Source: Chromera velia
Taxonomy: Eukaryota; Sar; Chromeraceae
Length of the DNA stretch: 64,000 nt
Direction: 5' to 3'
Assembly (NCBI GenBank): GCA_018398765.1
Contig: JAHBMJ010002633.1
Location: forward strand, 34,292 to 98,291
The position numbers were made by a program, and so were the translations under genes. Of the stretch, positions 32,538-42,500 are shown one piece after another (positions within the stretch are counted from its first letter, which is position 1; the number at the start of each line of letters is the position of its first letter). The notes below the pieces were generated by a model that saw only the letters and a program-made list of their open reading frames with translations, did no database searches and had not been told where the DNA came from.

Positions 32538-35500
32538 AGGGCTTGTCCCAGCCAAATACCAACTGTTTTGTCTGGTCTCAAATTTTTGCTTCTCCACATC
32601 GAACGCGCAAGATGAGATGAACAGAATCCTGTTTTTTAGCACGAGGCAGATTGTACAAAAGAAGAATGACCATTTTTCTGACACATTCTGTGTGTGTATC
32701 TGTCAGCGCGCGTGTGTGTGCGAGTTTGTGTGGATGTCTGCTGCGGATCGACTCCCCGGGTCTCTCTCTCTCTCTCTATCTCAGTACCTCTCTCTCACAC
32801 ACGTTTGCGCCTACACACGCATGTTCAGAGATGATGATTTGACAGACGCACACAGAAAAAAACGAGACGAACATAATCCGGCTGACCCAGGTATTTCCTT
32901 CCAGCGATGCACTTCATTTCTCTTTCCCTCTCGAACTTCACCCCTGAATGGACGTAACCCTCCAACCCCAGCATCTTCACAGACTGAATACCTTCCAGGG
33001 CCTCTCCCCTGCAATTGCGTAGAGGTGGAAAGAAAAGACCAGAACATGAAAAGATTGGAACGGAGAACAGCAGGAATTTGGAGGAAAACTGTTGCAACGA
33101 AAGAACGAAAGAAAGGCAGGCAAAATGGAGAGAACTAATGACAAAGCGGCAGGCAAATTGAAAAGAAACACAGAGGAGCACAATTTTGAGGAGATACATT
33201 TGCGTCCCTGCCAACTGACATCAGTTTCAGTCTTCTGTCTTTGTGCCCCATCATCCTCTTTGTCAACACCGCGATTCGAGCAACGATCACCGCGTTTAGT
33301 GCAATGACCACGAGAAGATATGCCACACCTGCATGCAAACAGAAAGCAGACAGAAGTGGACAAACCAAGGATGGATGGATGGAAGGGAGAGAGAGGGGGG
33401 GNNNNNNNNNNNNNNNNNNNNNNNNNNNNNNNNNNNNNNNNNNNNNNNNNNNNNNNNNNNNNNNNNNNNNNNNNNNNNNNNNNNNNNNNNNNNNNNNNNN
33501 NNNNNNNNNNNNNNNNNNNNNNNNNNNNNNNNNNNNNNNNNNNNNNNNNNNNNNNNNNNNNNNNNNNNNNNNNNNNNNNNNNNNNNNNNNNNNNNNNNGG
33601 GGGGGGGGGGGGGAGAAGTGTCCATCTCAGGGCACACACTCATACAAAGAGACACCAGTAGGAATTTCTACTATGAAGAAAATTGGCCGGCCATAAAGGT
33701 TTCCTTCTTTGCAGCTGGTTCCTTTTCTTTCTCCCCTCACATTTTCCAACTTCGATCAGTTTTCATCGTGCCTGCCCATCGTAGCTTTTCCTCTCTTCAG
33801 AGCGCAATCAAGCACACAAATACCTTTCAGGAACAGCAGACTTTCCCTTCCTTTTTACACCTGACCGGTCGTTTTCAGCGAGGCGCTCTTTTTTCAATCC
33901 CCCCGCTTCTTTTCCCTTTTGTTGTCTTCTTTCGTTTTCCTGCCCACCCACCCACCCACGCACCAGCGGTGAATGCCCAGTCGACTTCCCTCCACAAGAG
34001 GCCCAGAGCCAAGAGAAGCTCCAATGGGGTGTTCCACAAAGAGTTGAACACATTGGCAACACCGCTGATCTGCATGCAGCCAGAATACACAGGCCGACAC
34101 CACCTATACTTGGTAGGCTCTTCACATCACACGGCAATGAGCAGATTGGGGAATTCGGGTGCAAATGACGACATCGGAAGAAAAACGAGGGGTGGGTTGC
34201 GGGTCCGACGATGAAAAGATCACGACGACAAAGGAGAAACAGGCACCCAGGACCCAGGAGAAAAGAAAGAGACCAGACTCGACACAAAAAACAACAGCCG
34301 ATTTTATTCTACTGCGCAGCTCTACAGCTGTCTTGCAAGACCGGAATGAGCCGACGCACGCACGCACCCTGTCGGTATCCAGATTTGCGAAGTTATTGAT
34401 TTCCCCTCCTGAATATCTCCGTCTCTCCTCCTCACCCCTCGGCCCTGTGCCGTCTTCCTGCAGAGTCCTCAGAAAGAGGGCCGTCATGACTGCAGAGCGC
34501 ACCCTCATCGACAGCCTGTTCATGGACAGGCCGATGTGGGCGTCTGCCACGGCAATGACCAGAGAGAGAACAGACATCGCCACGACGATGGCCACGCCCT
34601 CTGAGAAGAATGTCTCTCTGCTGGGATGCTCCGCGAATTCAAGAAGTCTCTGCGGCAGAAGGCAGGGCGGGGAGAGGGAAGTGGAGTGCAGATTCAAGAA
34701 ATCGACCGAGGAAGGATTTGAATTGAAGAAAGGAAGTTGACTCAAACAGACGAGAGAAAGACTGACAAAATGCACCAAAAAATCAGTGCATACAGGGGAA
34801 GCAAGTGCCTGAGTTTGAGAGAATGACTCCTTGCATGGATGCGGGTCTCCTCGAGAGTAAAAAGCGAGCCGACAGGATAGTGGTCTCAGACCGCTCAACG
34901 TGTCCGACCACCGTATCGGTGCCTCTCAGCAGCGGAACCCTCCCCCCCTTTATCAGGTACCACCCGATACCAGAATTTTGTCAGGGCCCCTTGAGAGAAA
35001 ACGACGAACGAACCCGAAGAAGGTCCTTTGAACGCGCGCGCACACGTGTGTGGCTTTGAAGCAGGGATAGTGTGACAGAGAGGGGTGGTGATAGTGGCAG
35101 GTACATTGAGGAGACAATAATGGAGAAGAGCGACTTAGCTCGGAACGACCTTCAAGAGCAGAGGACCCCCGAATCCGATGACCGTCTTGACAAGGAGTGC
35201 CAGCGAGAGGGGATATAATTGGAGGGCGAAAGTGGAGTGCAGAGCCGCCACCAGGCTCGGCATTTCTCTCTTCCTCTCCTCCTCCAATCTCCGCTCGAAG
35301 TTCCTTGATGAATTCTCTGGAATGTCCTTTTGGGAAAGCCCCGGGCAGTCTGAGAGCTCCAATTGTCGCCGCGTACCTGCATGAGCACTCAAAGGGTGGA
35401 CGCATACGACGACAGCGAGAAAATGCAAAAAATAGCGGGAGCAGCCCAAATTCGGCCGTCTATACCGCGTGATCAGCCTCACCGATGTCGAGAAACCTCC

Positions 35501-35774
35501 GAGGCCAGCAGAAGAAGAGTCGAGAGAAACATCCTGCCCGCGGTTTTCCATTTCTTCCTCTTTCAATGCTACCGTCTCTTTGTTCTCTCCTGAACATATT
35601 ACCGCTTGATGGCTGCTGTCTCTTGAGCAAAGCTGTGCCAAGATCACTTCGAAGAAAAGACACGACAGGTGCTAGACCGTCATCATTCACGTTTTGATGC
35701 TCCGTGGCATTTGCTGTAGCTGCACGGTGCCGTGAGCCTATATCAAATCCCGTCCCTGCAACAAATGCAACCAT
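25120..35774 (-). CDS. ABCC-type full ABC transporter (MRP family), 19 exons
   Basis: Nineteen exons on the minus strand keep frame through 18 introns and sum to 5208 nt, 1735 aa. The order is TMD1, NBD1, linker, TMD2, NBD2, as in ABCC/MRP exporters, which pump organic anions and conjugates across membranes using ATP. There is no N-terminal TMD0. The ABCC hallmark entering TMD1 is present: SRLFFCWPRRFLDIG followed, after an intron, by TRRQLELSDCPG. The substrate and membrane cannot be told. The start at 35774 is the first Met of an open exon; an acceptor-like GTTGCAG at 35763 to 35757 leaves room for an upstream exon, so the first 30 residues are uncertain. The gene is divergent from the ASCC3 gene, and 757 bp separate the starts. 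The N gap lies inside intron 4. Separate entries list the exons of each domain. It appears intact: no stops or frameshifts are seen. Confidence 0.88.
26789..30108 (-). other. ABC transporter exons 11-16: linker, TMD2, start of NBD2
   Basis: Exons 11 29617-30108, 12 28990-29474, 13 28610-28676, 14 28138-28236, 15 27800-27890, 16 26789-27544. Exon 11 holds a long Gly/Ser/Glu linker and the first helix of TMD2 (YVQAVSVWLVVLTLVSLLLMQ, shortened by an intron at its end). Exon 12 has a loop and WFTKTPAGRILNR, the MRP TMD2 motif. Exon 13 is RFTADVWSLDDSLP, where MRPs have RFSKD...D..LP. Exon 15 is RELKRLESVTKSPIF, nearly invariant in ABCC proteins. Exon 16 includes RAFGR, GLVGLSIGYAL and QMIAVERVHEY, then the NBD2 start with Walker A GRTGAGKS at residues 1439-1446. 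Confidence 0.85.
30226..31486 (-). other. ABC transporter exons 9-10: NBD1 with a degenerate Walker B
   Basis: Exons 9 (30703-31486) and 10 (30226-30347), residues 502-803. Walker A is GAVGTGKS at 584-591, the Q-loop is FCSQSPWL near 632, the signature is a canonical LSGGQ at 688-692, and the H-loop is VVMATHRTE in exon 10. The Walker B segment reads LTLLDAPLAAVDARVG (737 onward). The residue after the Walker B Asp, where the catalytic Glu sits in most ABC ATPases and an Asp in typical ABCC NBD1, is Ala742 here. There is a 45-residue acidic insert between DAVFRWNRP and Walker A, and a 30-residue insert between the signature and Walker B. Confidence 0.85.
32498..32540. repeat. CAGA tetranucleotide array in ABC intron 7
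   Basis: About ten CAGA units abut the acceptor side of exon 7. On the coding strand this is TCTG, forming the pyrimidine-rich tract upstream of the TGCAG acceptor. Confidence 0.9.
33402..33598. other. Assembly gap of 197 N
   Basis: The gap is flanked on both sides by G runs (GGGGGGG left, a 14-base G run right), so it probably marks an unresolved poly-G or G-rich microsatellite. It lies inside intron 4 of the ABC transporter and does not touch a predicted exon. Apparent reading frames that cross it are artefacts. Confidence 0.99.
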
Positions 35775-36531
35775 GCAACCTCTGCAACACCATAGATGTT
35801 CACCTTCTGGGAAGGAACACAGGGTTCAATCACCTTTGCAGACCAAGTGCCTCTCTTTCCCACTCGAATGACTGTGCCAAGAATTGCCGAACTCGATCGA
35901 TCCTTTCGCGAAGTACATTCTTCATAACTTCTTCTATATATATACACAATCCAAAACGTACTGCATGCATGTTTTCGCTCGAGCGCGCGCGCTTTCAACT
36001 GCTTCTCCCATGCACAGACTGCAGACACAAATTTTTGTATATACATGCATGCATGTGTGCTGCATGAAGCTCGGTGCTGGCTCGATCGCGCGGCCGGAAT
36101 CGGAGTATCTTCCCTCCACAGTCTGACTGAGAAGAGTAGCTGGATTGGTGGGCTTAAAGATGCTTAAAGGACCCAAGCCGACTTAATTTTTGGATGCATA
36201 TTCAGTCAGATTAAATCTGGAGCTCCGTGGAAATAGGTGGCTTTAGAAAGCTCTCTCGTGTCAGAAGTGTCGATCGTGTTGTCAGTTGTAGCTCCGTCTC
36301 TGAGCGGAGACGGGTAGTCAATTCCTCAATTATCTCAGGGACCTTGGTTTGCCAGCAGTTCCGATAAGTCGTCACTTTATTTACCACGACAGCATTCGCT
36401 GTCAGGGAGAGTGTGCTTAAGTTTCCGGGACCGAAAATATCGAAGTCTGTGGCAGAACTTAGTGAGCTTGGACCTGGGAGACAGCTGACAAGAGACAAGA
36501 GGGTCTCTCTCTCCCACCAGCTGAGCACAGG
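35775..36531. promoter_or_regulatory. Divergent promoter region, ABC transporter and ASCC3
   Basis: The 757 bp between the two divergent starts. It has a TA-rich element (TATATATATA, 35935-35944) and a (GCAT)n stretch at about 36041-36055. It probably includes both 5' untranslated regions. A minus-strand frame of 162 codons at 36211-36699 overlaps ASCC3 exon 1 in antisense, resembles nothing I know and is not counted as a gene. Confidence 0.45.
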
Positions 36532-39500
36532 ATGAGCTTTGAGCCGTCCCGATTCAAACAGAGGGCCCCGTTTGACCGTCTCCTCCATGAGGTCGGAAAG
36601 CTCCTCGAAGACCAGGCGGAGATCATCGTGCCTCTGGCCAGTGAGACCTACCGCGTTTGCACAGACGAAGAATTGTCGGAGGTCGAGAAAAAAGCACATC
36701 TACAACGCTTACTACCTGGAGGGTGTGTGCTCCGTCCCCACACCTTTCAGTCTTTCCTTGGCCTTTGTTCTGAACTCCAAGCGTGCGATCTGATCCCGCC
36801 AGAGAAACGCCGTCAGGAGAGGAGCGAGCTGAGTCCGGACCCCTTATGGCTTTCTGAGAATGTCTTCAATGAGACTGAATTCGGATCGCGTGTCTTCGTC
36901 TCTGACGTCTTTGCGCGCTTGGGAGAGAGGAGACTTCTTGCGTCTTTGGAGGGACTGGAAGGTGAGCGCGCGCGCACGTGCGTGTGTGTGATGAGAAGGA
37001 CACAAAGAGACCTCTTATTTTTCTTTCTTCTTTGGGTCACGGGATTTCTTTCGGCGTTTTCTCATCTCCGCTTTCATGTTCTAACTCACTCACTCACTCA
37101 CTCACTCACTCACTCGGATTCTGCTCACAACCGACCCTCCCCCCCCTGGACGCGCTTGTCCTCTCCCTCCCTCCCTCCCTCTCTCCCTCCCTGCAGGCAC
37201 ACGCACCCAGGCGAATGGGTTTGCAGCAGCAGCGGCTGCCGCCTCCAGTGCTTCCTCCTCTTCCTCTTCTTCCTCCTCCTCTTCTTCCTCTACAGCAGCG
37301 AACGTTCCAGCAGGGTTGGACCCTCTCGAAGACCTTCACTGGCTCCGGGGGAAGTGCAGAGAGGCCGCAAACGCACAGAACGAGGCAGGGCAAGTGGAAG
37401 CTGACGGAATGGTTGTCACAAGTCAGTTGCGCCAACGATTTTTCCCCGTTGTCAGTCGGCTCTGGCGGCCTCCATTTCCTCTTTTTCGGAGGTGCTGAAG
37501 TCTCTGCTTCTGGGAAAATTTGACATTCTTTGTCTGATGGTGATACGCACCGCTTTCTTTCCTCCAGGCAGAGAGGCGGTGCCGTCCTTCTCTCTGTCCA
37601 TGAAGGAAGCGTGAAACCCAGGGTCGCTTCGCAAATGAGGACACAGCACGTTTTTGTTTCTTTCATTCACCTGTTTCTGTCCCATCCACCTTTCACTTCT
37701 CTGGATCCCGCTCATGATTCCGTTGTTTGCCCGATTCTTGTGTGTATGTGTTTATGTGTGTATGTGTGTGTGTGTATGTATGTATGTGTGTGGGTGTGTG
37801 AGCCTGACATGCAGCTCTGATGTCCGAGATTCTCTCCCTGCTGACTTCTCGGAAATCTGTGGATGAGCTTTCCGCTGACCTGGTGGACCTTCTTGGCTTT
37901 GCGTTTTTCGACCAGGCCTCCGAGATCGTCCAAAGAAGAGAGAGGCTCTGTGCGGCCCTGCAGAGAGGTGCGCAGACTGTGGCCGTCTCCCGGCAGCAGC
38001 AACAAGGACAAGGACAGGCCAGGGATACGCACACGCCGGCACCACAGTGGGCTATCCAGAGTGCTTCAGAGCTGAAGGCACAGAAACAACAGCGGAAACA
38101 ACAACAGAAAAAGGGAGCAGGGGGAGGAGCCAGAGAGGTGGACGGCCAGTCTGCACTCGATACGCTCTTGGCACTGAATTTTCACGTGAGTTTGTGTTGC
38201 CGATTTCTCTAGTCAGTGAAATCAATGACACTCTGCTAGTTCTACGTCTCCGAAAGGGCGAAACAGAGGCGAACGGGTCGAGGAATTGATGCCTTCTTGG
38301 CATTTGTTTCGCGCAGGATCAGAATTTGTGTCTCCGTGTTTTCTTTCTCTTGCCAACCCCAATTTTTGTGCTGCAAGCAAAGAAAAGATGGGGCAGCCTG
38401 CCAGGGTATACGCTGGAGGACTCTCAGGCACTGCTGTTTCCCTCTGTCCCTGTACATGTGCACACACGCCACAAAAAACGAATGCAGGCCGGAGGCGTGG
38501 GAGCACCTGGCACCTTGCAGCGGCAGCAGGCAGAGAAGGAAAAGCAGCAGCAAACCAGGCCAGGATCCGCAGGAGCAAGGGGGCAGGTCGGTTGCAGAAC
38601 TGTTGCGTGGTCGCTTGAGGGTGTCTGTATGTTGTCTTCTGGTCATGCCACTTTGCGCTGATTGTTTTCGCGTTGTGTGCCCAGCCGTCCGTCCGATTTG
38701 GACACTATTGTTTTCAGCATTGTAGTAGAGTATCGCTTTTTTTTCTAGATCTTCCTCTTCTTCATCCCTTCAGTGCTTTTTTGAATTTCTTCTGTAGAAG
38801 TCAAAAGGATCCCGACGGTTTGCTAGATGTTTGTCTTTCTTGCTGTCCGTTGCAGTACATGGCCGCAGGTCACGCCCTCCCCCCTGGAACGAAACGGAGC
38901 ACATACGACAAATGGGAAGAAGTAAGTCGCGCTATTTGCTCCCCCTGCTTTATTGCTTTCTTTCCTCGCTCGTTGCTTTCCTCCACCCCCCCTCACACCA
39001 CTCTTTCCTGTCTCTCGACGCCTGCTGTTTCTTCTCCAAGACCTTTCAAGTTCTGGTCTTTGAGGCTCTTTCGAAAAATGAGATTCCCCAGCTGTGTTCG
39101 TCTGCATATCCCTCTGTGTGACTGCGCACCGTCTGCATGTAGGTGTACATCCCTCCTCCCAAAAAGGCTGTCGTGAGGGAGTCTGAACTCGTGCCAATTG
39201 AAATCCTTCCTGACTGGGCACAGATCGCGTTCAGGGGGGTGAAGAGGTTGAATCAGGTCGGTCGGTCCGGGGGGGTCGACCCGGTGGACTGACTCTCTCA
39301 TCGGCAGATAGATAAACAGAAGAGATAGAAAGGAAGGGTTTTGGCGATCAGCCACCGTGAGGCTCACCTGCAGGTTTCACGTCACGTCCGTCTCCTCGTT
39401 TGCTCGTTTGACCTGATGAGTGCCTCTTGACGAGGATCGTGTTTACAAATCCATGGATGGTGATTTGCGTCTAGTTGAACATGATGAATGTGTTTTCCCC

Positions 39501-42500
39501 TCTTCTGTTCTATCAATGCTCCGTTCGTTGTTCTCTTTCTGCCTTCTGCTCTTCTTTTCCTTTTCTAAACCCCTCTCCTGCCTGTACATGCAGGTCCAAT
39601 CAATCGTGTTTGACGCTGCATTCAATCGGGGTAGCAACATGCTCGTGTCTGCACCCACAGGGGCGGGGAAAACGAACATCGCCATGCTGACGGTGCTCCA
39701 GCAAGTCAGCGTGTGAAGAAGAGAGAGACTGGGCGCACTCACTCACTCACTCACTCTGTGGGCGAACGGATGAAGAGTGTTCAGGAGACGGACTGCGGGT
39801 TCTGAGGGTCTCTCGGGCTTTCCCCGAAGTATTTCTGATCCCTCTTTTTTCCTTCTTCAGGCTGCCTGAAGTCGCTTACCGCAGTAATTTGGTTTGCGTG
39901 AACATTCATTTCTGATTGTGTGCATATCTCTGTCTGCCCTTCCTCTTGTGCAGGTGGGGGAGCACATGGACTCGAGTGGGCGTGTGTGGCCTGCCAAGAA
40001 TTTTAAGGTCGGCCAGTTGGGTAGCTGGAAGCAGGCCGCAAATTGCAAAAGCTTCCCCCGCATTATCGCGAGACTTCTTCTGTGCATGCACCCTTTGTGG
40101 ATGACTGTGTGTCACTCGAACCTTTGTCGAGTTGTCTAGACACCTCGCTGAGATATCGTGCCTACCGAGTGAGTGCAGATCATCTACATTGCGCCAATGA
40201 AAGCGCTGGTGGCGGAGGTGGTGGAGAAGTTCGCTGACAGGCTTGCCCCTTTGGGTGGGTGAGTCCTTGGTTGACTTCCTCTGAATAGTTACGACGTGAT
40301 TTGGATGTTTTTCCTTTTATGGACGGTTGGGGTGTTGTCCTTTTTTGTCTTGTTCAAGTCGCACACAGAAAGGATCGGCCCGGAGAGAGAGAAATGATCA
40401 TTCGACACCGAATGATAAAACAAATTCTCATACCGTTCAGCCTGACACGCAGTGTTATTCGGAAACGAAGTTTTTCTTTTCATGGAGAAGGCTTTTCTTT
40501 CCTTCTCTCTCTTTCGGCTGGCAGTTGTCTCTGCATTCGCTCCGAACATCTGGCGTGATGTTGTGGCAGGGACAGCTAGATGATTCTGGTCTTCCTGGCT
40601 TTGTGTCTTTGTGTCCATTTTTCTGCTTTGTGTCTTTCGATCTCTCTCTCTGCAGGGATGCAAGTGAAAGAGCTGACTGGAGACATGCAACTGAGTCGAA
40701 AGGAAATCGAAAATGTCTGTCGGTTTGTGCTGTCTGTGTATCTTGTTGTTTGTTCTTTTCTTTCCCTGCCTGTTCGTGCTTCCATGTCATTCCCACGTCA
40801 TCCTTCGATCCATTCTCCATATGAGCTGTTCTCTCTCTCTCTCTCTCACACACACACACGCTTTTCTCCGTCATCGACAGGGTGCGTTTTGAGCGTTTGC
40901 TGCCTTTCTTCGTCTTTCCGATGTAGTGTGAAGCAGTGACCCTTCCCTACCGGTCTGAATTCCTTTATGAAGTGTGAGTGCACTCTTGATGAATGACAGA
41001 GAGACCACAATAACAACAAAAACAAAAACAACTGCAGGTGCACATGATCGTCACGGTCCCAGAAAAGTGGGATGTGGTAACCCGCAACGCGTCCAACTCG
41101 GGAGCAACGGCGACGAGTGAGAACTCCATGACTGCTGCAGTCTCCCTCATCATCATTGACGAGGTTAGTTGATTGGGAGTGTCTTTTGATTTTGTTCATT
41201 TGCTCGTTTGGCTTTCATGACTTCCCGTCTGTGTTTGCAGTGCTGAGTTTTTCGGAGTGTACGTGCAAGTTCGTTGCCCCTCGATGGAGACAAACGTAAG
41301 GAAAAGAGAACTTATCATTCCGTGAACTTCTGTCTGTCTGTCTGTCTGTCTGCAGGTGCATCTCCTGAATGAAGACAGAGGGCCCGTGATCGAGTCTGTG
41401 GTGGCAAGAACTCTTCGGTGAGATCCGCTGTTCGATGGATGCCTGGGTCGACTGGTGTCCTGTTTCTTCTTTGGCTGTTTTCGTCTGCTTCCACCTTAAT
41501 TGCTTCTCTTTTACGGTTTGAAGGATCCTGTTCAGTGTTCTGTCTCAGCACTTGGCGTGGCTATCATGGGCAGCAGTGCAGGCACGCGCGGAGACAATTC
41601 TTTGGTCCGCCTTTCCAATTTCGTCCTTCCCTAATCCGGTGACAGATCTGAATCGATATATTTGTCTTTCTTTCTTTCTGTATGGACCTTTTTGGTCTGT
41701 CTGTGCAGAGAGATCGAGAGCAGCCAGTCGAACGTCAGGCTAGTCGGGCTGTCTGCTACTCTTCCAAACTGGCAGGTGGGGCGATGTGAGAGAGAGATAG
41801 GGCACGTCTGGGTGGAGGTCTGAGAAGTGTCTTCCTTTAGCTTGTTTTTCAAATGCTTCTCAGGTTCTGTGAGCATTTTTTCAAATCCTGGTCAGTCTGT
41901 ATGTTGGCCTCCTGAATGCTCTCATCGCTTTGGGCGACTGCTCTGTTTGTGATCTATACATTCGCCGCTCTGCGCGGTCCCTGAACATGAAGGTGCAAAC
42001 CTGTCCCTTCCTCTATTCCCTCAGGACGTCGGGATTTTCCTTCGCGTCCCCCCTGATGGCATCTTCCACTTCGATTCCGCGTACAGACCCGTGCCTTTGG
42101 AACAGGTAGGCGAAAAACACTTCTTGCTTGGGTCAGGAAGATCAATACTGCTTCAGTTCTTCGCTTCTTTGTTTGTAGAGCTCGCCGCCTACCCCCTGTC
42201 TTCTTCTCTTTGTTTTGGTAGAGGTTGATTTTGCAGTCTGTACTGCCCTGCTCCACTCCTCTTTTCCTACATCCCTCCTTGCCTGCCTACCCGTTGGCCT
42301 GCCTGCAGACTTTTATTGGTGTCTCAGAAAAGGAGCCAATGAGGAGAAACTTCTTGTACAACCAGATCTGTTACGATAAATGCATAGAAAGCCTAAGGGG
42401 GGGGCATCAGGTCAGTTGAGAATGGTGTGATAGAATTACGGAAGACCGATGTTCTCGAACAACGACGCTGCTCGACTGTCTGACCATTACTTACGGTGAC

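Larger units (their letters stand above)
31738..35774 (-). other. ABC transporter exons 1-8: N-terminus and TMD1
   Basis: Exons (minus strand, written low-high): 1 35483-35774, 2 35150-35376, 3 34368-34649, 4 33964-34069, 5 33220-33328, 6 32887-33008, 7 32408-32485, 8 31738-32024. Residues 1-501. Landmarks are GPLLLK joined to RLLEFAEHP (exon 2/3), RLSMRVRSAVMTALF and YSGGEINNFANLDTDR (exon 3), FNSLWNTPLELLLALGLLWR (exon 4), GHKDRRLKLM (exon 5), EGIQSVKMLGLEGY (exon 6) and LRLIGPMNSLPWTVNAVVEA (exon 8). All align in order with the TMD1 coupling-helix segments of MRP proteins. Exon 8 ends with a charged Glu/Arg linker before NBD1. The donor after exon 8 is set at GAA then GTCAGT because that gives phase 0 and the expected VLLE-DAVFRW junction. 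Confidence 0.8.
36532..39256 (+). other. ASCC3: ASCC3 exons 1-6: N-terminal region
   Basis: Exons 36532-36961, 37197-37421, 37815-38185, 38488-38586 (uncertain), 38856-38921, 39143-39256; residues 1-435. Exon 2 encodes a Ser/Ala run from TCC/TCT codons. Exon 3 has [14 protein letters not shown], matching the ASCC3 N-terminal helical region, then a Gln/Lys-rich coil. Exon 4 is chosen because it is phase 0 at both ends, starts after AATGCAG and ends at GTCGGT. A shorter form starting at 38521 is equally in frame, and an extra exon within 38318-38480 cannot be excluded. Exons 5-6 carry [20 protein letters not shown] and [17 protein letters not shown], the conserved lead-in to cassette 1. Confidence 0.75.

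Noticed and set aside
31712-32599. A 295-codon minus-strand frame
   Set aside because: It is out of frame with the transporter exons 7 and 8 that it overlaps and contains intron repeats (Ser/Val/Cys/Leu runs from the CAGA array).
33241-34214. Frames of 110-290 codons running through unknown residues
   Set aside because: They cross the 197-base N gap and are artefacts. The real coding in this region is on the minus strand.
36211-36699. A 162-codon minus-strand frame in the divergent promoter
   Set aside because: It overlaps ASCC3 exon 1 in antisense and resembles no family. It is probably a shadow of the GC-balanced 5' region.
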